A stretch of 64,000 nucleotides of DNA from DATKHR01 sp035939575 (GCA_035939575.1 DASZFS010000500.1:1-64000), one strand, 5' to 3'. Counted from the first letter of the stretch, positions 39,941 through 48,416 are shown. The notes: generated by a model not told the origin, from the sequence alone. Program-made: numbers and translations.

Positions 39941-42130
39941 ATGAGCACCTCGGCCAACGGCACGCTCGTCAGCTGGTTTCGCGACCTGGACGACCTGGAT
40001 CTCACCCGGGATCTGGAAGGGCGTTCGCTGCGCGTGACCGTCGACGGGGTTTCCTGGGAACCGACCCGTCTGCCAGACCTGCCGGCCGAACGCTATCTCG
40101 AGTTGTATTACCACATGGCCTTGACGCGCGCCGTGGACCGCGACATCGTCAAGCTCTCACGGAAAGGCCTGGCCTTCGGGAAACACCTCATGTGCACGGG
40201 CAACGAGGCGAGCGCGGTCGGCGCCACGCACGCGCTCGCGCCAGAGGACTGGATCACGTTAGGCATTCGCGATCTGGGCGCGTTCGTGGCGCGAGGCGTC
40301 GATCCCGCGCGGCTGCTCGCCCAGGCGTGCGGCCGGACGACGGGCCTGACGAGCGGCTGGGACGGCAGCCTGCACATGGGGAGCCGGCACCACCGGATCG
40401 CCGGGCTCGTCAGCCACCTGGGCACGCTGACCGCGATTGGCACCGGCCTCGCGTTTGCGGATCAGTACCGCAAGACCGGCAACGCCGTGCTGTCCATTGT
40501 CGGCGAAGGATCCACGAGCACGGGCGACGTGCACGAAGCGCTGAACATCGCCTCGGTGCTCCGGCTGCCAATCGTGATTCTGATCGAAAACAATCAGTGG
40601 GCGTTCGGCACGCCGTCACGGTTGCAGTACGCCGTGCCGACGCTCGCGCTCAGGGCGCTCGCGTACGGCAGTCACGTCGAGGGCTACTGCATCGACGGCA
40701 CCGACGTGCTCAGCGTGTACCAGACGGTGCACGAGGCGCTCGCGCGGGCGCGGACGTCGCTCGGCATCACGATCATCGAGTCGGTGTCGATGCGTCTCGA
40801 AGGGCACTCCCTGGCGGATCCGTTTACGCGGTACGTCCCGGCGGGACAGCTCGAGCTGTGGCAGAAGAAGGATCCCATCGCGAAATTCCGCGCGCTGCTC
40901 CTCGATACCGATCGGGCCGGCGCCAAGGAGCTGTCGCTGATCGACCAGCGCGTTGCGGACGAGGTGCGCGCGGCATCGGTGACGGCCGAAGCGGGCGCCG
41001 CGCCCGACGCGACCGATATCGAGTCGCACGTGTTCGTGCCGGCGCCACCGGCGCCCGCGGAGTCGATCGCGCCCGCCAGCGAGGGCACCACCGCGCCGTA
41101 CTACAAAGCGCTTCATGACGGCCTGCAGGAAGAGATGGACCGCGACCCTTCCGTGTTTCTCATCGGCGAGGACGTGGGGATTTCGGACGGCGCGTTCAAG
41201 ATCACGGCCGGACTCTCGAAGCGCTACGACAATCTCGATTGGAACAACTACTGGGACCGAACGACGCGCTTCGCGCAGCGCCGGGTGATCGATGCGCCGA
41301 TTGCAGAAGCCGGGTTCAGCGGCCTCGCGCTCGGCGCGGTGCTCGGCGGCCTTCGCGCCGTCGTGGAATTCCAGTACGCCGACTTCGCGTCGGAAGCCTT
41401 CAAGATGATCGTGAACTACGCCGCCACCCAGACGGTGCGCGGCATGGGACCGGTGCCGATCGTGTTCCGGCTGCCGTCAGGATGGGCGCCCAACACGTCG
41501 CTGTACCACTCGGTCAATCCTGAATCGTGGTTCGCATCGACGCCGGGGCTGAAGATCGTCGCGCCCATCACCGCCTACGACGCGAAGGGCCTGCTCAAGG
41601 CGGCGATCCGCGACGACAACCCGGTGCTGTTTCTCGAGTACAAGGCGCACTACCGGACCGATCCGGCTCGACTGCCGCCTGAGCTGAACCTCGCCGTTCC
41701 CGACCGCGACTACGTGGTGCCAATCGGCGCCGCGCGCGTCGCGCGGGAAGGATCGGCGCTCTCGCTCATCACCTACGGCTCTCAGGTGCTGCGCGCGCTC
41801 GCCGCGGCGGATCAGATCGGCCGCGAAGATGGCGTCTCCGTCGAGGTCATCGATCTGCGCACGCTGGTACCGTGCGACTACGCGGCCATCACGAAGTCGG
41901 TCGAGAAGACCAACCGCGCGCTGGTCACGTGCGAGGCGCCGCGGACGGGCGCCTTCGGCAACACCATCGTGACCGAGATCGTCCGCCGCAGCTTCGATCA
42001 CCTCGACGCGCCCGTCCTGCTGGTGGCGGCCGCCGACACGCCCGTGCCGTTCGCCCCCGCGCTTGAAGAGGCCCATCTGCCGACGACGGCGAAGCTGGTC
42101 GCGGCGATTCGCCAGACGCTGGCCTACTAA
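39941..42130 (+). CDS. Branched-chain 2-oxoacid dehydrogenase E1, alpha and beta fused
   Basis: 729 residues combining both E1 subunits in one chain. The alpha half (1-345) has LSRKGLAFGKHLMCTGNEAS and the thiamine diphosphate motif GEGSTSTGDVHEALN to ENNQWAFGTPS. An Ala/Pro-rich linker (about 345-385) leads to the beta half (385-729): YYKALHDGLQEEMDRDPSVF, GEDVGISDGAFKIT, FQYADFASEAFKMIVNYAAT, IDLRTLVPCD. The enzyme decarboxylates 2-oxoacids from Val, Leu and Ile. E2 and E3 are not adjacent. The next gene starts six bases later, giving a three-gene catabolic operon. Fused E1 is a known variant; a pyruvate-type E1 is less likely given the neighbours. Confidence 0.9.
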   Translation: MSTSANGTLVSWFRDLDDLDLTRDLEGRSLRVTVDGVSWEPTRLPDLPAERYLELYYHMALTRAVDRDIVKLSRKGLAFGKHLMCTGNEASAVGATHALAPEDWITLGIRDLGAFVARGVDPARLLAQACGRTTGLTSGWDGSLHMGSRHHRIAGLVSHLGTLTAIGTGLAFADQYRKTGNAVLSIVGEGSTSTGDVHEALNIASVLRLPIVILIENNQWAFGTPSRLQYAVPTLALRALAYGSHVEGYCIDGTDVLSVYQTVHEALARARTSLGITIIESVSMRLEGHSLADPFTRYVPAGQLELWQKKDPIAKFRALLLDTDRAGAKELSLIDQRVADEVRAASVTAEAGAAPDATDIESHVFVPAPPAPAESIAPASEGTTAPYYKALHDGLQEEMDRDPSVFLIGEDVGISDGAFKITAGLSKRYDNLDWNNYWDRTTRFAQRRVIDAPIAEAGFSGLALGAVLGGLRAVVEFQYADFASEAFKMIVNYAATQTVRGMGPVPIVFRLPSGWAPNTSLYHSVNPESWFASTPGLKIVAPITAYDAKGLLKAAIRDDNPVLFLEYKAHYRTDPARLPPELNLAVPDRDYVVPIGAARVAREGSALSLITYGSQVLRALAAADQIGREDGVSVEVIDLRTLVPCDYAAITKSVEKTNRALVTCEAPRTGAFGNTIVTEIVRRSFDHLDAPVLLVAAADTPVPFAPALEEAHLPTTAKLVAAIRQTLAY

Positions 42131-42136
42131 TCCCAC

Positions 42137-43294
42137 ATGACGACACGCGTCGAAACCGAGACCCTTGCGCTGGCCGACGACGAGAAGCTGTTCTCGGACA
42201 GCGTGTACCAATTTGCTGATCGCGAAGTGCGCCCGTACGTGCGCGAGATGGACGAGCACGCGGCGCTGCGCCAGGAGCTGCTGCCGAAGCTGTTCGATCT
42301 CGGCGTGATGGGCATCGAGATCCCGCCGCAATACGAGGGGGCGGGCGCCACCTTCTTCCACGCGGTGCTCGCGGTCGAGGCCCTGTCACGCGTGGACCCG
42401 TCGGTCGGCATCCTGGTGGACGTGCAGAACACGCTCTTCATCAACGCGCTGCTCCGCTGGGGCACCGAGGATCAGCGGCGTCAGTACTGTCCGCGTCTCG
42501 CCAGCCGGACCGTCGGCGCGTACGCGCTATCGGAGGCCGGTTCGGGGAGCGACGCGTTTGCGATGGCGACGCGCGCGCGCCGCGCGGGCGACGACTTCCT
42601 GCTGACGGGCCGCAAGCTCTGGATCACGAACGCGAAAGAAGCGGACGTGTTCATCGTGTTCGCGAATGCCAAGCCGGAAGACGGGCACCGCGGCATCACC
42701 GCGTTTCTGGTCGAGCGCGGCTGTCCGGGCTTCGCGGTCGGCAAGAAGGAAGACAAGCTGGGCATTCGCGCGAGCAGCACGTGCGAGCTGCTCCTCGAGG
42801 ACTGCCGCGTGCCTCACGCCAACGTGCTCGGCGAGGTCGGCAAGGGCTACAAGGTCGCGATGGAAACGCTCAACGAAGGGCGGATTGGCATCGGCGCGCA
42901 GATGGTCGGCGCCGCCCAGGGCGCGCTGGACTACGCGCTGAAATACGTCCAGGAGCGCAAGCAGTTCGGCCGGCCCATCGCTGATTTTCAGGCAGTGCAG
43001 CATCAGCTGGCCCGCGCGGCGACCGAGCTCGCGGCGGCGCGCCTGATGGTGTACTCGGCGGCGCGCCTGCGCGACACCGGCCAGCCGTTTCTCATGCAGG
43101 CCGCCATGTGCAAGCTGTTCTCCTCGGAGATGGCCGAGCGGGTCACCTCGCTGGCGATCAATCTCTTGGGGGGCTACGGCTACGTCAAGGATTACCCCGT
43201 CGAAAAACTCTGGCGCGACACGAAGATCGGCCAGATCTACGAAGGCACCTCGAACCTGCAATTGCAGACGATTGCCAAGCAGCTCCTCGGTTGA
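42137..43294 (+). CDS. Acyl-CoA dehydrogenase (short/branched-chain type)
   Basis: 385 residues, full family length. The N-terminal helical domain begins FSDSVYQFADREVRPYVREM. YALSEAGSGSDAFAMATRA and FLLTGRKLWITNAKEAD form the FAD/substrate site, and DKLGIRASSTCELLLEDCRV is the usual middle strand. The C-terminal region YERKQFGRPI-like (YVQERKQFGRPIADFQAVQH) and DTKIGQIYEGTSNLQLQTIA, with Glu in YEGTS as the likely catalytic base, complete it. Placement between E1 and a B12 mutase suggests isobutyryl-CoA or 2-methylbutyryl-CoA as substrate. It starts six bases after the E1 gene. Confidence 0.93.
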   Translation: MTTRVETETLALADDEKLFSDSVYQFADREVRPYVREMDEHAALRQELLPKLFDLGVMGIEIPPQYEGAGATFFHAVLAVEALSRVDPSVGILVDVQNTLFINALLRWGTEDQRRQYCPRLASRTVGAYALSEAGSGSDAFAMATRARRAGDDFLLTGRKLWITNAKEADVFIVFANAKPEDGHRGITAFLVERGCPGFAVGKKEDKLGIRASSTCELLLEDCRVPHANVLGEVGKGYKVAMETLNEGRIGIGAQMVGAAQGALDYALKYVQERKQFGRPIADFQAVQHQLARAATELAAARLMVYSAARLRDTGQPFLMQAAMCKLFSSEMAERVTSLAINLLGGYGYVKDYPVEKLWRDTKIGQIYEGTSNLQLQTIAKQLLG

Positions 43295-43314
43295 TTCGAG
43301 GAGATTGGAACCCG

Positions 43315-44919
43315 ATGAGCACAATCAAGGAATCAGCGCCCGTCTACACCACGATTTCGGGCCGGGCGATCGCGCCGCTCTACACGCCGGGCGATGTGAG
43401 CGGCATCGACGCGGATCGCGACATCGGACGGCCGGGGGCGTTTCCGTACACGCGCGGGATTCATGCGTCCGGCTACCGCGGGAAGCAGTGGACGATGCGC
43501 CAGTTCGCCGGGTTCGGCACGCCGGAAGAGACCAACGCGCGCTACAAGGAGCTGCTGGCGGCGGGCGGCACAGGGCTGAGCGTCGCGTTCGATCTGCCGA
43601 CGCTGATGGGACGCGACCCTGACCACGAGCTGTCGCTCGGCGAGGTGGGGAAGTGCGGGGTCAGCATCGCGTCGCTCGCCGACATGGAGCGCCTGTTCGA
43701 CGGCATCTCGCTCGCGGACATCACGACGTCGATGACGATCAACTCGCCGGCGGCGATGATCTTCGCGATGTATCTCGTGGTCGCGGAGCAGCAGGGCGCC
43801 GACTGGAAGACGCTGTCGGGCACGCTGCAGAACGACATCCTGAAGGAGTTCATCGCCCAGAAGGAATACATCTTCCCGCCGCGTCCGTCGATGCGGATCA
43901 TCACCGACATCTTCGCGTTCTGCACGAAACAGGTGCCCGTCTGGAACACCATTTCCGTCAGCGGGTATCACATCCGCGAAGCCGGCTCCACGGCGCTGCA
44001 GGAGCTTGCCTTCACCTTGCGCGACGGCCTCGAGTACGTCGAGTGGGGCGTCCGGGCGGGTCTCAACGTCGACGACTTCGTGCCGCGCATGTCGTTCTTT
44101 TTCAACGCGCACAGCGACTTTTTCGAGGAGATTGCCAAGTACCGCGCCGCGCGCACGATCTGGGCGCACGCGATGCGCGATCGCTTCGGCGCCCGGAGCG
44201 AGCGTTCGTGGAAGCTGCGGTTCCACACGCAGACAGCGGGTGTGTCGCTCACCGCGCAGCAGCCCTACAACAACGTCGTGCGGACGGCGATTCAAGCGCT
44301 CGGCGCGGTGCTCGGCGGCACCAACTCGTTGCACACCAATTCGCTCGACGAGGCGCTTGCGCTGCCGACCTCGCGCAACGTCACGATCGCGCTCCGGACG
44401 CAGCAGATCATCGCGGCCGAAACGGGCGTCGTGAACACGGTCGATCCGCTGGGCGGCTCCTATTTTGTCGAGCGGCTGACCCAGGACATGGTCGACGGCG
44501 CGCTGGACTACTTCGCGCGCATCGATGCGATGGGCGGCATGGTGGAGGCGATCGAGCTGGGCTTTCCGCAGCGGGAGATCGCCGACGCGTCCTACCGGTT
44601 CCAGCAGGCCGTCGACTCGCACGAGAAGGTGATCGTCGGGGTCAACGACTTCGTACAGGACGATGACGATCCGATCGAGGTGCTTTACATCGACGGCGGC
44701 GCTGCCGAACGTCAGCTGGCGTCGCTCGAGCGCGTCAAGGCCAGCCGGGATCGGGCACGCGTCGAGAGAGCGCTCGATCGCCTCCGGCAGGCGGCCGGCA
44801 CCACGGAGAATCTGATGCCGCCCATCGTCGAAGCGGTCCGTGCCTACGCGACCATCGGCGAGATGTGCGACGTGCTCCGCGACGTGTGGGGTGCGTACGA
44901 AGAAGTGCCGACGATCTGA
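43315..44919 (+). CDS. B12-dependent acyl-CoA mutase large subunit (no cobalamin domain)
   Basis: 534 residues from the ATG at 43315, with GAGGAG upstream. It is the barrel domain of the methylmalonyl-CoA mutase family: FPYTRGIHASGYRGKQWTMR, LSVAFDLPTLMGRD, SVSGYHIREAGSTALQELAF, and TQTAGVSLTAQQPYNNVVRT. The cobalamin-binding domain (DxHxxG) is absent, as in two-subunit mutases, so a small B12 subunit must be encoded elsewhere. The stretch LSVAFDLPT lacks the Asp that marks 2-hydroxyisobutyryl-CoA mutase. Methylmalonyl-CoA and isobutyryl-CoA remain possible substrates; the link with E1 and acyl-CoA dehydrogenase fits either. Confidence 0.9.
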   Translation: MSTIKESAPVYTTISGRAIAPLYTPGDVSGIDADRDIGRPGAFPYTRGIHASGYRGKQWTMRQFAGFGTPEETNARYKELLAAGGTGLSVAFDLPTLMGRDPDHELSLGEVGKCGVSIASLADMERLFDGISLADITTSMTINSPAAMIFAMYLVVAEQQGADWKTLSGTLQNDILKEFIAQKEYIFPPRPSMRIITDIFAFCTKQVPVWNTISVSGYHIREAGSTALQELAFTLRDGLEYVEWGVRAGLNVDDFVPRMSFFFNAHSDFFEEIAKYRAARTIWAHAMRDRFGARSERSWKLRFHTQTAGVSLTAQQPYNNVVRTAIQALGAVLGGTNSLHTNSLDEALALPTSRNVTIALRTQQIIAAETGVVNTVDPLGGSYFVERLTQDMVDGALDYFARIDAMGGMVEAIELGFPQREIADASYRFQQAVDSHEKVIVGVNDFVQDDDDPIEVLYIDGGAAERQLASLERVKASRDRARVERALDRLRQAAGTTENLMPPIVEAVRAYATIGEMCDVLRDVWGAYEEVPTI

Positions 44920-44926
44920 CGCCCGA

Positions 44927-45199
44927 CTAGGGATCGTGCTCGGCTTCGATCCGCCGGATGGTTTCGACCTCGGCGTGCTGCTTGTCCCGAACCTCCTTCA
45001 TGCCCGCACGCCGCGCCTGCTTCAGGTGCGCCTGCTGCGTTCCGTCGGAGTTCACGGCGAACATCGACAGCAGTCGCTCCAGATCGGTGCTCTGGCACGA
45101 CGGACACGACGGCAGTGCCGGGTCCGGTGGGTTCGACGGCCGGATGAAGTGCTCGAACCGTGCGTGGCATGCCCGGCACTCGTACTCGTAAATCGGCAT
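44927..45199 (-). CDS. FmdB-family zinc-ribbon protein
   Basis: 90 residues. The N-terminus MPIYEYECRACHARFEHFI is diagnostic of the FmdB/putative regulatory protein family. With CPSCQSTDLERLLSMFAV it provides two CxxC pairs for one zinc. The C-terminal tail is charged and helical. Family members have been called regulators, but direct evidence is poor. It lies seven bases from the convergent mutase gene and 10 bases after the cytochrome gene at 45210 on the same strand. Confidence 0.92.
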   Translation of the reverse strand: MPIYEYECRACHARFEHFIRPSNPPDPALPSCPSCQSTDLERLLSMFAVNSDGTQQAHLKQARRAGMKEVRDKQHAEVETIRRIEAEHDP

Positions 45200-45209
45200 G
45201 CGACCCCCT

Positions 45210-45677
45210 TCAGTGTTTGGGCTTCTCGGTCACGGCGACCTTCGCCAGCGCGCCGGGTTCGGCGACGAGATCGGTCGTGCCCGTCGGCACCCCGTTGAAC
45301 TTGAACAAGAAGCCGAGGATATCGAGGTACGTCTGCGGCGACAGGCTGCCCGGGTCGCTCTGTGGCATGGTCATCTGGATTTCGTCGAGCATCTCGGCGA
45401 CGGTATGTTCGCGCCATCGGATGAAGAAATCGATGCCCGTGAGCGGCGGTCCATCGCTGCCGCTGAGATCGTCGCGATGGCAGACCGTGCAGGATTTCTT
45501 GTACTGCGCCTGTCCGCGCGCGGCTTGGGCCTCCGAGAACACGCGATCCCACACGGTTGTGGCTTCGGGTGCCGGAGCGACGGCGCGCGGCGCCGCCGCG
45601 CCGTAGCCGGTGCCGATTGCGACGAGCGCGATCGCCGATGAGACGAAACGACGGACAGATGACGGCTGCTTCAGCAC
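45210..45677 (-). CDS. Small periplasmic c-type cytochrome
   Basis: About 155 residues; the start is uncertain between GTG 45677 (used here, cleaner signal peptide) and TTG 45695. After the signal peptide, QYKKSCTVCHRDDLSGSDGP holds the heme site and PQSDPGSLSPQTYLDILGFL gives the distal region of a class I cytochrome c. It closely resembles the cytochrome at 61396 in layout (heme site, DDL-x-G motif, a PGSL segment, same length), so the two are probably paralogues. It would shuttle electrons in the periplasm. TATAAT at 45712-45707 lies just upstream on the minus strand. Confidence 0.88.
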   Translation of the reverse strand: MLKQPSSVRRFVSSAIALVAIGTGYGAAAPRAVAPAPEATTVWDRVFSEAQAARGQAQYKKSCTVCHRDDLSGSDGPPLTGIDFFIRWREHTVAEMLDEIQMTMPQSDPGSLSPQTYLDILGFLFKFNGVPTGTTDLVAEPGALAKVAVTEKPKH

Positions 45678-45706
45678 GGTGACCCGGTCCCGCAATCGTG
45701 ATCGCG

Positions 45707-45712
45707 ATTATA
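45707..45712 (-). promoter_or_regulatory. Perfect -10 element (TATAAT) for the cytochrome gene
   Basis: TATAAT reads on the minus strand at 45712-45707, 29 bases before the GTG at 45677. No good -35 is found 17 bases further up, so the call rests on the -10 alone. Confidence 0.35.
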
Positions 45713-45749
45713 ACTGCGCGCCGCGGCGCCGGTGCCGCGGCACTGATGC

Positions 45750-45778
45750 TTGACTCGCCGTCGGGCTGTGCGTAGGCT
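45750..45778 (+). promoter_or_regulatory. Candidate promoter for the NHL-type propeller gene
   Basis: TTGACT (45750-45755), 17 bases, TAGGCT (45773-45778). Transcription would start near 45785, about 40 bases before the ATG at 45827. Confidence 0.45.
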
Positions 45779-45826
45779 CCGCGCGAACTGTATTCCTCGA
45801 ATCCTGACCGAGGCGTGAGGAGATTC

Positions 45827-47035
45827 ATGAGATTCCAGACAATCGCCGGCGCGAGCGCTGCTGTCGTCGTGCTCGTGGCAGGCATGGCGTGGCGGCAGGC
45901 GCCGCAGGTGCTCGCGGCGGCGCAGAAGGCCGACCAGATGCCGATCTTCCAGTACGACCCGACCTGGCCGAAGATGCCGCTGCCGCACGACTGGGCGCTC
46001 GGCACGGTGACGGGCGTCGACGTCGACGAGAAAGAGCACATCTGGATCATTCATCGGCCGCATACGCTGCTGCACAACTACGAAGACGGCCTGGAGCACA
46101 ATCCGCCGACAGCGCTGTGCTGCCGGATGGCGCCGCCGGTCCTCGAGTTCGATCAGGCGGGCAACCTGCTGCGCTCGTGGGGCGGGCCGGGCGAGGGGTA
46201 TCAATGGCCTCAGCACGCGCCGGCCGACATGCACGCGCCGTCCAACAGCCTGGTCGCGTCGTGGAACGGCGAACACACGATCTACGTGGACTACAAGGAC
46301 CACGTCTGGATCGGCAACAACGCCGGCATGGGCAGCGATGGCCACATCCTGAAGTTCACGATGGACGGCAAGTACCTGCTGACCGTCGGCACGGTCGGCA
46401 AGGGCAAGGGCAGCAACGACACGACGACGCTCGGGAAGCCGACGGGCGTGGCGGTGTATCCGCCGACGAACGAGGTGTTCGTCGCGGACGGTTACACCAA
46501 CAAGCGCGTGATCGTGTTCGACGCGGACACCGGCGCCTACAAGCGCCACTGGGGCGCGTACGGCAAGAAGCCGGACGATTCGGTGCGCGAGCGCTACGTG
46601 CCCGGCGGTCCGCCCGCGCAGCAGTTCAACACGCCGCACGGCCTTGGCCTCAGCAACGACGGCCTCGTGTACGTGACCGATCGGGGCAACTGCCGGATCC
46701 AGGTCTTCAAGGTCGACGGCACGTTCGTCAACGAAGTGTTCGTCGCGCCGCAGACACCGCAGGGCTCGGCCTTCGACGTGGCGATGTCCGCGGACAAGGC
46801 GCAGCGGTTCCTGTACATGCTCGACGGGCGCAGCGACAAGGTCTGGATGCTGCGGCGGGCCGACCTGAAGATTCTCGGGAACTTCGGCTGCGGCGGTCAT
46901 TTCCCCGGATGCTTCACCACGCCGCACAACATGGCGACCGACGGGAAGGGCAACATCTACGTGACCGAGAGCGCGGAGGGCAAGCGCGTGCAGCGGTTCC
47001 TCTACAAGGGATTGGGCCCGGCGCAGCTGCCGTAA
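45827..47035 (+). CDS. Secreted NHL-repeat / six-bladed beta-propeller protein
   Basis: 402 residues from the ATG at 45827 (GAGGAG upstream; the frame opens at a GTG four codons earlier). A signal anchor or peptide (1-33) is followed by propeller blades such as LGTVTGVDVDEKEHIWIIHR, KPTGVAVYPPTNEVFVADGY, TPHGLGLSNDGLVYVTDRGN and TPHNMATDGKGNIYVTESAE. This resembles NHL-type and peptidyl-amidoglycolate-lyase propellers. Catalytic function is not evident. A stretch with CC (TALCCRMAPP) and further Cys near the end (GCGGHFPGCF) may form disulfides. It ends directly before a fragment that looks like the tail of a quinoprotein. Confidence 0.88.
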   Translation: MRFQTIAGASAAVVVLVAGMAWRQAPQVLAAAQKADQMPIFQYDPTWPKMPLPHDWALGTVTGVDVDEKEHIWIIHRPHTLLHNYEDGLEHNPPTALCCRMAPPVLEFDQAGNLLRSWGGPGEGYQWPQHAPADMHAPSNSLVASWNGEHTIYVDYKDHVWIGNNAGMGSDGHILKFTMDGKYLLTVGTVGKGKGSNDTTTLGKPTGVAVYPPTNEVFVADGYTNKRVIVFDADTGAYKRHWGAYGKKPDDSVRERYVPGGPPAQQFNTPHGLGLSNDGLVYVTDRGNCRIQVFKVDGTFVNEVFVAPQTPQGSAFDVAMSADKAQRFLYMLDGRSDKVWMLRRADLKILGNFGCGGHFPGCFTTPHNMATDGKGNIYVTESAEGKRVQRFLYKGLGPAQLP

Positions 47036-47149
47036 CCGAAAGGCGAGCACTACATGCACAACGGCAAGCAACACCTGGTCGTCGCGACTGCCCGCGCGGA
47101 GGACTGTGAGCTGATCGCCTTCGCCCTGGCCGGCACATCCGGCCGCTGA
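47036..47149 (+). pseudogene. C-terminal remnant of a PQQ-dependent dehydrogenase-like quinoprotein
   Basis: Directly after the propeller stop, one frame reads GEHYMHNGKQHLVVATARAE and then ELIAFALAG to a TGA at 47147-47149. The sequence NGKQ-hydrophobic-VVAT with ELIAFAL at the end is the usual C-terminus of PQQ-type quinoprotein dehydrogenases. Nothing of the other 500 or more residues is present upstream. The first ATG (47054) would give a 31-residue peptide. I read it as a decayed remnant, not a gene. Confidence 0.5.
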
Positions 47150-47165
47150 TCGTCTCAGCGCGTCG

Positions 47166-47200
47166 CAACCCGTCCGCCGGTCCCAGCCGGCGGCGGGTTG
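47166..47200. terminator. GC-rich hairpin downstream of the propeller gene
   Basis: CAACCCG plus CCGCCGG (47166-47172, 47174-47180) pairs with CCGGCGG plus CGGGTTG (47187-47200) around a six-base loop with one bulged T. There is no T-tract, so termination is possible but unproven. Confidence 0.4.
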
Positions 47201-47499
47201 GCGCCTTCTCCGCCCACTCCCACTTCCCCTGTCACACATTTCTGCAGCCCTCGGTCCGGCGCTTCTGTCGGTCCACTTGCGCCTACGAAGATCGTCTGCC
47301 AAGAAGAAAATTTGTCACTTGAGCGATGCGAGGGCAGGTTGTTCTGAAAAGAGACAATCTTGGACAAGATTCGACAGTATATTCGGCGGCTTTCTCCGTA
47401 ACATTCCATGTACGGGGACGCGACAAAAATGGCGCGGAATGGAGTCCGGCGCGTGCGTTTCATTCAAGTTTGTGTCCGACCAACAGGGTCCAGAGAGAG
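47201..47499. other. Gene-free, AT-richer stretch before the ParB-like gene
   Basis: About 300 bases without a recognisable gene. From 47280 the sequence turns A+T-rich (for example AAGAAGAAAATTTGTCACTT), unlike the flanking genes. TATATT near 47378 is a possible -10 but has no matching -35. The ParB-like frame is open back to 47326 without family-like sequence, so I treat this as untranslated. The composition shift may mark an acquired segment. Confidence 0.5.
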
Positions 47500-48348
47500 A
47501 TGACTAAGCCGCTCGTGCCCCATCCCGTGGCGATGCTCTTCCCGGAGCTTTCTGCCGCCGATTACGCAGCCCTCAAGGAGGATATTCGGCTCCACGGCGT
47601 GAAAGTGCCGATCCTCGTCCACGGCGGCCAGATTCTTGACGGTCGCCACCGGTACCGCGCCTGCCGCGAGCTGGGCGTGCGCTGCCTGGTGGTGGAGTGG
47701 AACGGCTACGACCCGTGGCTCGAGGTTCAGTCGCGCAACCTCGTCCGTCGTCATCTCGCGAAGGACCAGGTTTACGCCATCCGCAAGCTCGCCGCCCAGC
47801 AGTTCCCGGAGCTGGCCAAGGCGATCGAAGCGGAGCGGGAGAACGCGAAGGCTCGCAAGGCCCAGGCGAAGGGGCAGCCGCGCGGCCAGAAGGCACTCCT
47901 CCGGTCCCAGGACCTTCACAGAGAATCGGCCGATCGCATTGGCGCGCAGATTGGCGTCTCGGGCACCACCGTGAAGCGCGTCGATCGGCTCGCGCGCGAG
48001 GCACCAGAACTCCTCCCGCGCGTGGCCGCGGGCGAGTTGTCGGTGAAGCACGCGCTGCGCGAAGTCTCGCGGAAGAACGAGAAGGACGCGCGCGCCCGCT
48101 TCACGCCGGCCGCGCAGGCAGCGTCCGAGGCCGAGGCGGTCGATCGAGCGCTGCATCGGATCGAACTGCTGATCCGCGCCGAGTGGAGCAAGTGTCCGTC
48201 CGGTCAGCGCGCGAAGTTCCTGCACACCCTCCAGCGGCAGGTGCAGAAGCTGATGCCGGAGCAGCGTGCGGCGTCAGGCTCGCATCGCAACACCATCCGC
48301 ATGGTCGGCTCGCCGAAGCCGAGCGAAGCCATGCGCGCCTCGCACTGA
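47500..48348 (+). CDS. Orphan ParB/Srx-domain protein
   Basis: 282 residues from the ATG at 47500. The N-terminal ParB-like nuclease domain reads LHGVKVPILVHGGQILDGRH and YRACRELGVRCLVVEW. A helical region follows with helix-turn-helix features (ESADRIGAQIGVSGTTVKRV, ELLPRVAAGELSVKHALREV) and a charged C-terminus. No ParA partner and no parS-like palindrome are seen nearby, so it is not a chromosome partition gene. Such orphan ParB-domain proteins occur on mobile elements and in multiple genomic copies. The A+T-rich upstream region fits acquisition, but no integrase or repeat ends are visible. Confidence 0.85.
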   Translation: MTKPLVPHPVAMLFPELSAADYAALKEDIRLHGVKVPILVHGGQILDGRHRYRACRELGVRCLVVEWNGYDPWLEVQSRNLVRRHLAKDQVYAIRKLAAQQFPELAKAIEAERENAKARKAQAKGQPRGQKALLRSQDLHRESADRIGAQIGVSGTTVKRVDRLAREAPELLPRVAAGELSVKHALREVSRKNEKDARARFTPAAQAASEAEAVDRALHRIELLIRAEWSKCPSGQRAKFLHTLQRQVQKLMPEQRAASGSHRNTIRMVGSPKPSEAMRASH

Positions 48349-48416
48349 CAGCCGCGCGACGTATCACGCAGCTGTCCTGCGACGATCGCGGAGTGGACCT
48401 CCTGGGGTCCCTGGGG

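Noticed and set aside
45671..47302. 543-codon minus-strand frame opposite the propeller gene
   Set aside because: Shadow of the propeller gene; composition and lack of motifs argue against it.
47500..48348. Plasmid or chromosome partition locus
   Set aside because: No ParA gene and no parS-like palindrome found near the ParB-domain gene.
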